This document shows, piece by piece, positions 54,444 to 63,038 of a stretch of 64,000 nt of DNA. The notes below the pieces were generated by a model, which was given only the letters and a program-made list of their open reading frames with translations, made no database searches and was not told the DNA's origin. The stretch spans positions 186,001-250,000 of the forward strand of contig NZ_JAAVLX010000002.1 in assembly GCF_013114825.1 (NCBI RefSeq). Reading direction: 5' to 3'. Positions within the stretch are counted from its first letter, which is position 1. The number at the start of each line of letters is the position of its first letter. The stretch is from Bradyrhizobium australiense (GTDB lineage: Bacteria; Pseudomonadota; Alphaproteobacteria; Rhizobiales; Xanthobacteraceae). Position numbers and translations under genes: made by a program.

Positions 54444-55533
54444 TCACCCCTTGCGCATTTTGCCGAGCAGGTAGTTGTCGTAATAGTTTTCCGCGATCTG
54501 CGTATAGAACAGCACTTCCTTCATGTACGCGTCGTGGCTCTCCTTTGTCTTCTTGAACAGCGGGCTCTTCTCGGCAATTTCGTTCAAATGGTCTTGCGTG
54601 GCCTTGTAGCAGGCTTCCATGACCGGCTGCGGAAACGCACGCAGCTCCGCCCCGTTGGCGACGAGCCGCTTCAGGGACGCAGGATTGACGCTGTCGTATT
54701 TTTCGATCATCCACGCGCCTGCCGCCGAACCGGCCTGGTTGAGGACCGCCTGGTATGGCTTGGGAAGCGCATTCCACTTCTCTTCGTTTACGACCATGTG
54801 CAGCATCGCCCCACCTTCCCACCAACCGGGGAAGTAGTAGTACTTCGCCACCTTGTAGAAGCCGAGCTTCTCATCGTCATAGGGACCGACGAACTCCGCG
54901 GCATCGATCGTCCCTCGCTCGAGCGCTGGATATACGTCACCGCCCGCGATCTGCTGCGGCACGACACCGAGCCTTGCGAGCACATGGCCGCCCATGCCTG
55001 CGATGCGGAACTTAAGGCCTTTGAGATCGTCGACGGTCTTGATCTCCTTGCGGAACCAGCCGCCCCATTTGCGTGCCGGAATTGCCGCACAGAATCGCAT
55101 GCGCATTGAAGGGCTTCAGCGCTTCATTGCAGAGATCAGCGCCGCCGCCGAACGTCCACCAGGAATGCTGATGGCGATGGTTCATGCCAAAGGGCGCGCC
55201 CGTCGCATAGGCCAGGGCCGGCTCCTTGCCGATATAGAAATAGAGCGGCGTCTGCGCGATCTCGACGGTCGCGACGCTCACCGCATCGAGGGCCTGCAAG
55301 CCGGGCACGATCTCGCCCGCCGCAAAGGTCTGGATCTGAAACGTGTTGTCGGTGGCATCAGCCACGTACTTCGCGAAAGTCTGCGCCGTGCCGAAGATGG
55401 TTTCGAGCGATTTCGGAAAGCTCGAGGTCAAACGCCACTTGATCTCGGGCGCACCTTGCGCGATCGCAGGCGCCGCAACCAGCGTCGTCGCGCCGACCAC
55501 AGCGCTGCCTTTGAGGAACGTACGGCGTTTCAT
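54444..55533 (-). pseudogene. TRAP transporter substrate-binding protein (DctP-like), frameshifted
   Basis: DctP-type periplasmic binding protein of about 362 codons in two frames. The first carries a Tat signal (MKRRTFLKGSAVVGATTLVA) up to ILCGNSGTQMG; the second resumes GWFRKEIKTVDDLKGLKFRI to the end. The switch is at a C4 run (55063-55066), where ATGGGGCGGC replaces the expected ATGGGCGGC: a single-base gain. No DctQ/DctM genes adjoin. Either a recent mutation or a homopolymer sequencing error. Confidence 0.9.
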
Positions 55534-55743
55534 ACTGTGCTTACTCCCTAAAATGAAAGTCGATTGGCGTGGGCGCAAAGGGCCTTCCCCCCGTTTGACC
55601 TCACCATAACGGACTTCGAGGCATGCGTGGAAGAACAACCTCACCGTGATCAGGCAGATTGCCGCTTGAACCGCCTCAATCGGACCAGCATTATTTGTCC
55701 GGGGGGCGCCGTCTCCAGAGCGCCCTCTCCTGGGAGGTTACAG

Positions 55744-56697
55744 ATGAAAGCTTTCACATGGAGTGCGGTGATCACGCTTGCATTTTCCGCTGCGGCCTAC
55801 GCGCAAGCACCAACCTGGACGGTCCCGTCCGAAAGCCAACGCTGTCCATCGAAGTGGGGCGCCGCCGACGAGCGCGGTTCGGCCAATCACCAGAAGCCGG
55901 CGGCCGTGTTGAACGCCGCGAAGCTGATCAGGAACGGCGAGGTGATCGAGCTGGCGCATGTGCTTGGTCCCAACATGGCGTTCTTCGGAACGCGGCGCTT
56001 CGACATGCATACCAAGCGCACGTTCATGAACCAGTTCTCCAACATGCGCGGCTCGAACGAAGAGATTATCATCACCGAGCTCGGCCAGGTCGGCACGCAG
56101 TTCGACGGCTTTGCGCACCAGACCCATCTCAATAGCTGGTACAATTGCCAGAAGGTCGACGAGAATACAGATCGCACCGGCTTCAAGAAGTTCGGCATCC
56201 ATAATGTGGGTGCGCTGTTCACGCGCGGCGTCCTAATCGACGTTGCGGGTTTCAAGGGCGTTGAGATGCTGGGCGACAATTACGAAATCACGGTGGACGA
56301 TCTGGAGGGCGCTCTGAAGAAGCAAAACTTGACGCTGCAGCCCGGCGACGCGGTGATCATCCATACCGGATGGGGCAAGCTCTACGGCAAGGACAACCCG
56401 CGCTACGTGAAATCCTGCCCGGGCATCGGCGTGCAGGCCGCGCTCTGGCTTGCCACAAAGGACCCGATGCTGCTCGGCGCCGACAACTGGCCAGTCGAAG
56501 TCGCGCCCAACCCCGACAAGCAATTGTCACTGCCCGTGCACCAGATCGCGCTCGTGGTGAACGGAATCCATCTCCTGGAGAACCTCAAGCTCGACGAGCT
56601 CGCGCAAAAGGGCGTCGGAGAATTCGCTTTTGTAATGCAGCCGCTCAAGATTCAGGGCGGCTCGGGCTCCACGGTCTCACCGATCGCCGTGAGGTAG
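55744..56697 (+). CDS. Exported cyclase-family (kynurenine formamidase-like) hydrolase
   Basis: A 317-residue protein with a signal peptide (MKAFTWSAVITLAFSAAAYA, cut before QAPTW). It belongs to the metal-dependent cyclase/KynB family; the usual HxGTHxDxxxH motif reads GQVGTQFDGFAHQTHLN, with Gln replacing the second His. GDAVIIHTGWGKLY and SLPVHQIALVVNGIHLLENL are other family parts. GGGAGGTTACAG precedes the ATG. Substrate unknown. Confidence 0.88.
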   Translation: MKAFTWSAVITLAFSAAAYAQAPTWTVPSESQRCPSKWGAADERGSANHQKPAAVLNAAKLIRNGEVIELAHVLGPNMAFFGTRRFDMHTKRTFMNQFSNMRGSNEEIIITELGQVGTQFDGFAHQTHLNSWYNCQKVDENTDRTGFKKFGIHNVGALFTRGVLIDVAGFKGVEMLGDNYEITVDDLEGALKKQNLTLQPGDAVIIHTGWGKLYGKDNPRYVKSCPGIGVQAALWLATKDPMLLGADNWPVEVAPNPDKQLSLPVHQIALVVNGIHLLENLKLDELAQKGVGEFAFVMQPLKIQGGSGSTVSPIAVR

Positions 56698-57006
56698 CGG
56701 CTTATGACCACTGGTGGCAAGTAGCCGCATTGGCGAAGCGATATGCGGGGCCCAGACCCGGATGTCGCTTCCGCCTTCGCTTTTCGAGCTACGGCGGACA
56801 AGTCGCTCATCCGGGCTACGCCTGCTGATCGAACCAGAACCGAGGCTCGAGATTTTTGGTTCGGCGCGTCCTGTTCACGCCAACGGACTACTCCTCGGTC
56901 GGGCCGGGAAGGAGACGACGAAGGCGCTGAGCTTCGTGCCACGCCGCAACAACCTCCTTGCTAAGACGAGCGAGCCTGCTTGCCGAGTGCACGAGAATGA
57001 GTGTGA
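56698..57006. other. Intergenic region with a possible degenerate family G repeat
   Basis: No supported gene. The part 56745-56822 begins cccagacccggatgtcgctt and ends gctcatccgggctacg, resembling the arms of the repeat at 17845-17935. The rest shows nothing distinctive. Confidence 0.4.
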
Positions 57007-57219
57007 TCATGGCTGCCGGCCCGGCTTGGTGAGCAGACGCCCGGTCTGACCCTCGGCGTCGTCAGTCAGCTTGAACCCGCGGGCGGCAAGGTGCTGCTCA
57101 ACGACGCGGTCAGCCCGTCGCTGACGGGCTTCGATTTGAACGCGCAACAATCGGTTGAAAAACGAGGGTTTTCTGGTCGGGGCAGAAAACCAGGCCCCAG
57201 TGGTGAGTACGTTCGCCAT
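57007..57219 (-). CDS. Small basic protein of unknown function
   Basis: A 70-residue protein from ATG 57219, preceded by AAGGGAGCC. The middle, FFNRLLRVQIEARQRRADRV followed by VEQHLAARGFKLTD, resembles short DUF1127-type basic helices found in rhizobia. The longer frame upstream (to 57384) lacks a ribosome-binding site. The 57220-57457 gap shows no further gene. Confidence 0.6.
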   Translation of the reverse strand: MANVLTTGAWFSAPTRKPSFFNRLLRVQIEARQRRADRVVEQHLAARGFKLTDDAEGQTGRLLTKPGRQP

Positions 57220-57457
57220 GGATGGCTCCCTTAATCGGAGTTGTCCCTGGGCGAATTTCCTTCCCTGACTCGAGAGATAGGTATTGGTGTCAGCAAATGC
57301 GAGACCAAATACCTCGCAATCATGCATCAATTTTGCACCTCGCCGCGCAAAATGCGCGGCGCAATCACATGGCTGTGATATCAAATACGCATGTCCGCCG
57401 AACCAGGCGAATCATCGATGCTGCGAGATCGCTGGGCAAAGTGTGAGTCGCGAGCGC

Positions 57458-57805
57458 TCACCTCGCAAACGGGTTCACCCAGCCTCCCCGGCCGGCCGGC
57501 GCGCGCGGCGGATAGGCTGTCTCGAGATAGTTCAGCACCTTTTCGCGATCCTTGTCGTCGAGCGGCGGCATGTTGTGGCGGCGGATCATCAAATTGATCG
57601 AATCCTCCCACTGCGCGCGCGTCATGCCCTGCTGCGCCACCAGGCGGAAACCATGGCAGGCGGTGCAGGCGTAGAAGGCTTCATCGCGGCCGGGTCCTGC
57701 GGCAAACTCCTCCGGACTTTCGTCACGCGGCGTGAAGCCGATTTGCGCCACGGCCGGCGCCATCCAAAGCGCGCCGGCCACCACGAACCACGCAAAGCGC
57801 TGCAT
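57458..57805 (-). CDS. Cytochrome c subunit of sulfite dehydrogenase (SorB-like)
   Basis: A 115-residue c-type cytochrome with a signal peptide (FAWFVVAGALWMAPAVAQ). The haem site is CTACH at residues 47-51, and a candidate axial Met lies in RRHNMPPLDD. Its ATG overlaps the stop of the molybdoenzyme gene by one base, so it is the electron acceptor subunit of that enzyme, in the periplasm. Single-haem SorB proteins are of this size. Confidence 0.88.
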   Translation of the reverse strand: MQRFAWFVVAGALWMAPAVAQIGFTPRDESPEEFAAGPGRDEAFYACTACHGFRLVAQQGMTRAQWEDSINLMIRRHNMPPLDDKDREKVLNYLETAYPPRAPAGRGGWVNPFAR

Positions 57806-59124
57806 CAACCGACCAGCACGGCGATGCGGTGCATGGCGTTCCCGCCATAGCCTTGCGGATTCCAGAAGCCGGACTGATGCGGCTGCATCGCGCCCTTGGA
57901 ATCGGTGGCGCGCGCCCAGATCTCGAAGTAGCCGTCACTCGGCAGTTTCAGGGTCGCGGTCCAGCGCTGCCAGTCATACTTGTTCTTCGGCTTTTCAAGC
58001 GTGGCCCGCTGCCAGCTCGCGCCGAAATCGGTGGAGATATCCACCTGCTTGACAGTGAGATCGCCGGCCCAGGACGCGCCGCGCAGTTTCAGCTCCTTGG
58101 TGCCGGCCGCGAACTTCGCCCCGTTCGCGGGATTGGTGATGATCGAGCGCACCGGCATCGATTCCAGGATGCGGAAGTTCGCCGGGTCGGCCTTGCCGCC
58201 GGGCACCATCGGCTTGATCGCCGTGCGGTAGGAAAACTCCGTCATGCCGGGGCCGTCATGCTCGCGGTCGCGGATGGTGATGCGCGTCAGCCATTTCTGC
58301 GAGGCAGAACCTGCCCAGCCCGGCACGATCAGCCGCACCGGCCCGCCATGGATGTTCGGCAGCGGCTGGCTGTTCATGCCCCACACGATCATCGTATTCG
58401 GGTCCATTGCCTTTTCCAACCGCACGCCGCGCGAGATGCTGGGCTTATTGGCGTCGCCCGACAGATGCAGGTCGGCCGCATAATGGGCGGTGTATTTTGC
58501 GGATGGCTTCAACCCGGCCTTCTTGAGCAGATCGGCGAGCGGAATGCCGGTCCATTCGGCGCAGCCGGCGCCGCCATTGGTCCACTGGTTGCCGCGCGCC
58601 GGCGGCGAGAAGCCTGCGCGGCCGTTGCCGCCGCACTCCAGCACCATGCGCCGCGTCACCGCCTTGTATTTCGATTTCAACTCGCCGACCGTGATCTCGA
58701 GTCTGTTGTTGACCTCGCCGTCGATGGTGATTTTCCAGGAGTCGGGATCCTTCGCCTCCTCGGGGATCTGCCCATTGTTGCGGATGTAAAACTTCTCGAT
58801 CGGCGTGGTGTCATCGTCGAGCAGGCTTTCGGGCGTCTCGGCGACCAGCGGCTTTTCGCCGAGCACGACGAGGCCTTCGTGCTTGCCGGGGAATTTCAGG
58901 TACTGCGGTCCCTTCGCCGGCGCGGGCGCGGCAGCCGATGGGGGCGCGGCGGGCGGAGCGGTCTGCGCGTGAGCCTTGGGAATGCCGCTGTCGTTGCGAG
59001 AGAATGGCATGGCGCCGCCTATCACCGCGCCGATCGCAGCCAGCCCTGAACTGCCCAAAAACCTGCGCCGGTTGGTATCGAAGTTGTTGCCGTTGGGCGC
59101 ATCGCGCCTGGACTCCCGCGCCAT
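57805..59124 (-). CDS. Sulfite dehydrogenase/oxidase molybdoenzyme (SorA-like)
   Basis: A 439-residue sulfite-oxidase family enzyme that oxidises sulfite to sulfate in the periplasm. Tat signal TNRRRFLGSSGLAAIGAVIG near residues 17-36; molybdenum-ligand Cys164 in MVLECGGNGRAGF; C-terminal dimerisation domain from about residue 310 (VDISTDFGASWQRATLE). A near-perfect AAGGAGG precedes ATG 59124. It is paired with the cytochrome gene. It would detoxify sulfite or draw electrons from it. Confidence 0.93.
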   Translation of the reverse strand: MARESRRDAPNGNNFDTNRRRFLGSSGLAAIGAVIGGAMPFSRNDSGIPKAHAQTAPPAAPPSAAAPAPAKGPQYLKFPGKHEGLVVLGEKPLVAETPESLLDDDTTPIEKFYIRNNGQIPEEAKDPDSWKITIDGEVNNRLEITVGELKSKYKAVTRRMVLECGGNGRAGFSPPARGNQWTNGGAGCAEWTGIPLADLLKKAGLKPSAKYTAHYAADLHLSGDANKPSISRGVRLEKAMDPNTMIVWGMNSQPLPNIHGGPVRLIVPGWAGSASQKWLTRITIRDREHDGPGMTEFSYRTAIKPMVPGGKADPANFRILESMPVRSIITNPANGAKFAAGTKELKLRGASWAGDLTVKQVDISTDFGASWQRATLEKPKNKYDWQRWTATLKLPSDGYFEIWARATDSKGAMQPHQSGFWNPQGYGGNAMHRIAVLVG

Positions 59125-59240
59125 GATATCCTCCTTCGTTGCCCTATGCCGGGCTTTTTGGCCGCAGTTCCGTTCGGGAAACCGGCTGGCGGGAGTATTC
59201 GCGTTTTGCGGCCTTGCTGCAAGACCGCCGGGCGCAAGCG

Positions 59241-59651
59241 CTAGCTGTGAAACTTCAGCCCGTCGATGATCTTGTCGATCACCTTGCGCTCGGCGCGCAT
59301 TGCGAGGCCGACGAGGTTGAGCTCGGCGCGGATCACGCCCTGGACTACCTCGCGGTTGGCGGCATCGTGCGTGGTCTTGAACATGTCCTCGGTATAGATG
59401 GCGGGCGTCACGTTGCGGGCGAGCGCCCGTTCGAGCGCGCGGGAGATCGCCGGACGGTCGGCGCCGTAGATCAGAATCGGCTGGCCGATCAGCGACAGAT
59501 ATTTGGTGCCTGAGCCGTCGAGATAAGGCTCGCCGATACATTCGGGAAAACCAGCTGCAATGCCGCCGGCCAGGAAGGAAGCGACGTTGAGTTTTTGCCA
59601 GGCTTCGAGATCGGTCCGGATGATGACCGCGATCTTGGTGTCGAATTGCAT
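59241..59651 (-). CDS. DUF2000 family protein
   Basis: A 136-residue protein of the DUF2000 family (PTH2-like fold). It starts MQFDTKIAVIIRTDLEAWQK and contains NVASFLAGGIAAGFPE and AELNLVGLAMRAERKVIDKI. GGGAGA precedes the ATG. Activity unknown. Confidence 0.85.
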   Translation of the reverse strand: MQFDTKIAVIIRTDLEAWQKLNVASFLAGGIAAGFPECIGEPYLDGSGTKYLSLIGQPILIYGADRPAISRALERALARNVTPAIYTEDMFKTTHDAANREVVQGVIRAELNLVGLAMRAERKVIDKIIDGLKFHS

Positions 59652-59670
59652 AATGTCTCCCGGTGCGATC

Positions 59671-59772
59671 GTCATTCCGGGGCGCGTCGCAGACGCGAAC
59701 CCGGAATCTCGAGATTCTCAGGTGCGCAATTGCGCACCATAGTTCGATGCTCTGCATCGCCCCGGAATGACG
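59671..59772 (+). repeat. Interspersed palindromic repeat, family A copy 3
   Basis: Ends cgtcattccggggcg and cgccccggaatgacgg, with a core at 59712-59746 containing the perfect palindrome GGTGCGCAATTGCGCACC. Same orientation as 10161-10266. Confidence 0.88.
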
Positions 59773-59781
59773 GCGAGTCTA

Positions 59782-60174
59782 TCACCCCTTGGCGTCGCAG
59801 GCCCAGGCGCGGATGACGCATTCCTTGCCGCCGAATTCGTAGCACTTCTTTGTCGCGGCGTTGAGCGAAGTCGAAATCTTGGGTTTCACGGCATAACCGT
59901 GGGGACCGCAGGGATTGGTCATGTCGACGGCGAACGCGGCGCAGGCGCGTTTCATGGTGATCGCGGCGCAGGTGCCCTTGCACTGCTTCAGCGCCGCGGT
60001 GCGCGCGTCGGCCTCGCTGGCATAATCATAGGCCTGGCCGTAAGCGCCGCACTTGCCGATCGCGACCGCGCCGGCCGCCCACGCCTTGGTGATGTAGCTC
60101 GAGACGGCCAGTAGCAGCGTCAATGCAACGACGAACAATGCGCGGTGTTGCGCCGCGACGGTCGAAACAATCAA
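59782..60174 (-). CDS. Exported DUF4189 family protein
   Basis: A 130-residue protein with an N-terminal signal or anchor (RALFVVALTLLLAVSSYITK) and a Cys-rich DUF4189 domain: AIGKCGAYGQAYDY, ALKQCKGTCAAITMKRACAA, then ATKKCYEFGGKECVIRAWAC. Even-numbered Cys suggest disulfides. No ATG precedes the signal; TTG 60174 behind GGGGGAGGGGA is the likely start. Function unknown. Confidence 0.75.
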   Translation of the reverse strand: MIVSTVAAQHRALFVVALTLLLAVSSYITKAWAAGAVAIGKCGAYGQAYDYASEADARTAALKQCKGTCAAITMKRACAAFAVDMTNPCGPHGYAVKPKISTSLNAATKKCYEFGGKECVIRAWACDAKG

Positions 60175-60249
60175 AATCCCCTCCCCCCGAGGTAACAGGC
60201 AGAGTTCTAAGCCCGCGGGAGTTTCCACTTGGTGAACGGGAGGTTTCGC

Positions 60250-60376
60250 AGGGGTGGGCAAAGCCAACGGGTCCGCGCGTAGCGCGGCCCGATGACAGGC
60301 TCCGTGTGCCCACCATCCAAACCGAGCCATTGGGATAGATTGTGGGCACGGCGCAAGTGCGCCTTTGCCCACGCTT
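60250..60376. repeat. Interspersed repeat, family D copy 3
   Basis: Contains gcaggggtgggcaaagccaa, an internal ccgcgcgtagcgcggcc hairpin, ccgtgtgcccaccatcc, and the right arm gtgggcacggcgcaagtgcg plus cctttgcccacgc. Confidence 0.8.
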
Positions 60377-60382
60377 ACGAAT

Positions 60383-61987
60383 CTACCCGCGCCGCGCCGC
60401 TTCCAGCGCTTGCGGCGTGTCGATGTCGAGGAAGGCGCTCTGGCCATCGACCGGCACTTCGGCGACCGCTTCGGTGTGCTTGGCGATCAGGTGACGGGCG
60501 CCGACGTCGCCATCCAGCGTCATCAATTCCTTGAAGAAGCGCCGCGACCACAGCACCGGATTGCCACGGCGGCCGTCGCTGACGGGGACCGCGATCAGAT
60601 GGCCGCGGTCCGGCGCAAAGGTCTCGATCAACTGGTCGATCAGCTGTGCGGAGATCAGCGGCATGTCGCCGAGGCAGACGATCGCGCCGTCGGCGTTTTC
60701 GGGCACCGCCGCGATGCCGGTCTTCACCGACGAGGCCAGCCCGCCGGCGAAATCCGGGTTGCGGACGAACTTTACCTTGAGGCCGGCCAGCGCCTGCTCG
60801 ACCAGATCGGCCTGGTGGCCGGTGACGACGATCACGTCCGTTGCCTTCGAAGCCAGCGCCTGCTCGGCCACGATGCGCACCAGCTTCTTGCCGTCGATCT
60901 CGGCCAGGAGCTTGTTGGGACCGCCCATCCGCGTCGACCGGCCGGCCGCAAGCACGATGGCCGTGACGTTGCGGTCGGCTTCGGTATCGGCAACCGTGCG
61001 CGGCTGCGGCCTTGTCACGATTTCCATCAACAGGCCGCCGACGCCCAGGCCGGTGATTTCAGCGCGCGTGACTTTCAGACCCGCCATCAGCCGCATCAGC
61101 ACCCAGTCAAAACCGTTTTCCACCGGCGAGCGGGCGCAGCCCGGCGCGCCCAGCACCGGCACGCCGCCGGCGCTGCCGATCAGCAGCAGATTGCCGGGAT
61201 CGACCGGCATGCCGAAATGCTCGATGGCGCCGCCGATTTCGGTGATCGCCGCCGGAATCACGTCGCGGCGGTCGGCGATCGCGGACGCGCCGAACACGAT
61301 CACCAGTTCGGCCCCGAGCCCCAGCAATTCCTTGATGGACGCAGCCAGCGCTGCCTCGTCATGCGGCACGCGCCGCTCGGCAATGATGCTGGCAGCGGCC
61401 GGCGCCAGCCGCTCCGCCGTCACCCGCAAGGTCTTGTCGATCACTTTTGGCGAGAGCCCCGGCAGCAGCGTGGAAACCACGCCGACACGCTTGATGACGT
61501 AAGGCGCAATTCGCAGCACGTCCCGGCCCGCGGCAGCCACAGCCGCATCGCGCAGCGTCGCCTCGACCCCGAACGGAATGAGTTTTACCGTCGCGATCAT
61601 CTCGCCTTCGACCACCGGCTTGAAAGCCGAAAGCGTCGCAAAGGTGATGGCTTCGTCGACGCCGTTGATGCGGTCGACCGCGGCGCGGTCCACCACCAAT
61701 ACACCGGCTTGCGCCGCAAACAGATTGGCGCGGCCGGTAAAGGCGCGCTCGACGGTGACGCCTTCGCCGGCAACGGCCTGCGCGACGCTGGCGGCGGCTT
61801 CGTCTTCGGAGACGTCGCCCTCCTCCAGCCGCACCACGACGATTTCCTTGACACCAGCCTTGTTGAGCGCCTCGACTTCGGCGGGACCGATCGTGGTGCC
61901 TTTCTTCAGCACCAGCGATCCCTGCCGCAGCGTGTGCACGGTGACGCCGCCAATCGCATCGGCAGGACTGGCGGGACCGAACTTCAT
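60383..61987 (-). CDS. Fused molybdopterin-binding (MoeA-like) and MobA-like nucleotidyltransferase
   Basis: A 534-residue two-domain protein. Residues about 1-335 form a MoeA/MoCF-like molybdopterin-binding part (VIVFGASAIADRRDVIPAAI near 230, VPVLGAPGCARSPVENGFDW near 275). Residues about 345-534 form a MobA/MocA-like nucleotidyltransferase (TAIVLAAGRSTRMGGPNKLL, then IVCLGDMPLISAQLIDQLI). It probably makes the cytidylylated cofactor used by xanthine-dehydrogenase-family enzymes. ATG overlaps the XdhC stop (ATGA). No such molybdenum hydroxylase genes lie in the window. Confidence 0.92.
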   Translation of the reverse strand: MKFGPASPADAIGGVTVHTLRQGSLVLKKGTTIGPAEVEALNKAGVKEIVVVRLEEGDVSEDEAAASVAQAVAGEGVTVERAFTGRANLFAAQAGVLVVDRAAVDRINGVDEAITFATLSAFKPVVEGEMIATVKLIPFGVEATLRDAAVAAAGRDVLRIAPYVIKRVGVVSTLLPGLSPKVIDKTLRVTAERLAPAAASIIAERRVPHDEAALAASIKELLGLGAELVIVFGASAIADRRDVIPAAITEIGGAIEHFGMPVDPGNLLLIGSAGGVPVLGAPGCARSPVENGFDWVLMRLMAGLKVTRAEITGLGVGGLLMEIVTRPQPRTVADTEADRNVTAIVLAAGRSTRMGGPNKLLAEIDGKKLVRIVAEQALASKATDVIVVTGHQADLVEQALAGLKVKFVRNPDFAGGLASSVKTGIAAVPENADGAIVCLGDMPLISAQLIDQLIETFAPDRGHLIAVPVSDGRRGNPVLWSRRFFKELMTLDGDVGARHLIAKHTEAVAEVPVDGQSAFLDIDTPQALEAARRG

Positions 61988-62700
61988 GCCGCCTGCACCT
62001 TCGCGGTTTGCTTGACGCCTTCCTTGGGCAGCCGCAGTTCGGCAGTGATCTCGGCCATGATCGCGACCGCGATCTCTGATGGCGACACCGCACCGATCGA
62101 AAGCCCGATCGGTGCATGAATGCTCGCGATGTCGGCATCCGACGCGCCCTGCGCCTTCAGCCGCTCGGCGCGTTTGGCGTGGGTCTTTCGCGAGCCCAGC
62201 GCGCCGATATAGAAGCAGTCGCGCTCGAACGCGTGCAGCAGCGCCGGGTCGTCGATCTTCGGATCATGCGTCAGCGCGACAAACGCCGTGTAGTGATCGA
62301 TGTTGAGCGGCGGCAGCGCCACATCAGGCCATTCCGCGATCAGCGGCACGTCGGGAAAGCGTTCGGGGCTGGCGAACGCCGTGCGCGGATCAACCACCGT
62401 CACGTCGTAATCGAGCGAACGTGCGAGCGGCGCCAGCGCCTGGCTGATATGGACTGCGCCGACAATGACAAGCCGTGCAGTCGGGGCGTAGACGTTGAGA
62501 AACAGTTTCTTGCCGCCGCTCTCGACCATGCCGCTCTTGCCCATGCGGAGCTGCTTTGAAAGCTCGGCACCGAGCGGATCGGTCGCGATATCCTTGGCTT
62601 TCACCAGCCGCTGATCGCCATTGGCGACGTCGGTGACCACGATGACCGGCCGGCGCGCGGCGCGCTCGGCATTGACCTGTGTGAGGGTTTCCAGCTTCAC
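61984..62700 (-). CDS. XdhC family molybdenum-cofactor insertion protein
   Basis: A 238-residue protein matching the C-terminal Rossmann domain of XdhC/CoxI, which protects and hands over cofactor to molybdenum hydroxylases. LVIVGAVHISQALAPLARSL near residue 75 and YIGALGSRKTHAKRAERLKA near 168 are family marks. The start is GTG 62700, overlapping the upstream stop (GTGA). It is followed by the MobA-like fusion in a coupled operon. Confidence 0.9.
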   Translation of the reverse strand: MKLETLTQVNAERAARRPVIVVTDVANGDQRLVKAKDIATDPLGAELSKQLRMGKSGMVESGGKKLFLNVYAPTARLVIVGAVHISQALAPLARSLDYDVTVVDPRTAFASPERFPDVPLIAEWPDVALPPLNIDHYTAFVALTHDPKIDDPALLHAFERDCFYIGALGSRKTHAKRAERLKAQGASDADIASIHAPIGLSIGAVSPSEIAVAIMAEITAELRLPKEGVKQTAKVQAA

Positions 62701-63026
62701 GATTGACCCACCTTCTCGACGAAGACGCGGATGGTGCCGCCGCAGGACAGCCCGACATTCCAGGCGGTCTCGTCGGCAACGCCGAATTCGAGCATTTTGG
62801 GCTTGCCGCTGGCGATCACATCCAGCGCTTCGGTCACGACGGCGCCTTCGACGCAGCCGCCGGAAACCGACCCCAAAAACGTGCCGTCATCATTGATGAC
62901 GAGGCTTGAGCCGGCCGGCCTCGGGGCCGAGCCCCAGGTCTCGACCACGGTCGCGAGCGCCACGCCATGACCGGCCTTCTGCCAGTTCTCGGCGGCCTGC
63001 AGAATGTCTTCGTCGCGGTTGAGCAT
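62697..63026 (-). CDS. XdhC/CoxI N-terminal-type protein
   Basis: A 109-residue protein equal to the N-terminal XdhC_CoxI domain: AENWQKAGHGVALATVVETW, GSAPRPAGSSLVINDDG, SVSGGCVEGAVVTEALDV and a C-terminal SCGGTI. In many organisms this is joined to the C-terminal domain in one protein; here it is a separate gene coupled to it. ATG 63026 is 12 bases from the VWA gene stop. Confidence 0.92.
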   Translation of the reverse strand: MLNRDEDILQAAENWQKAGHGVALATVVETWGSAPRPAGSSLVINDDGTFLGSVSGGCVEGAVVTEALDVIASGKPKMLEFGVADETAWNVGLSCGGTIRVFVEKVGQS

Positions 63027-63038
63027 TTTGACGCCCTT

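Noticed and set aside
57829..59049. 406-codon plus-strand open frame
   Set aside because: Antisense to the sulfite dehydrogenase gene; no motif or start signal.
60365..62119. 584-codon plus-strand open frame
   Set aside because: Antisense to the MobA-like fusion gene, with low-complexity Arg/His/Asp composition and no ribosome-binding site.
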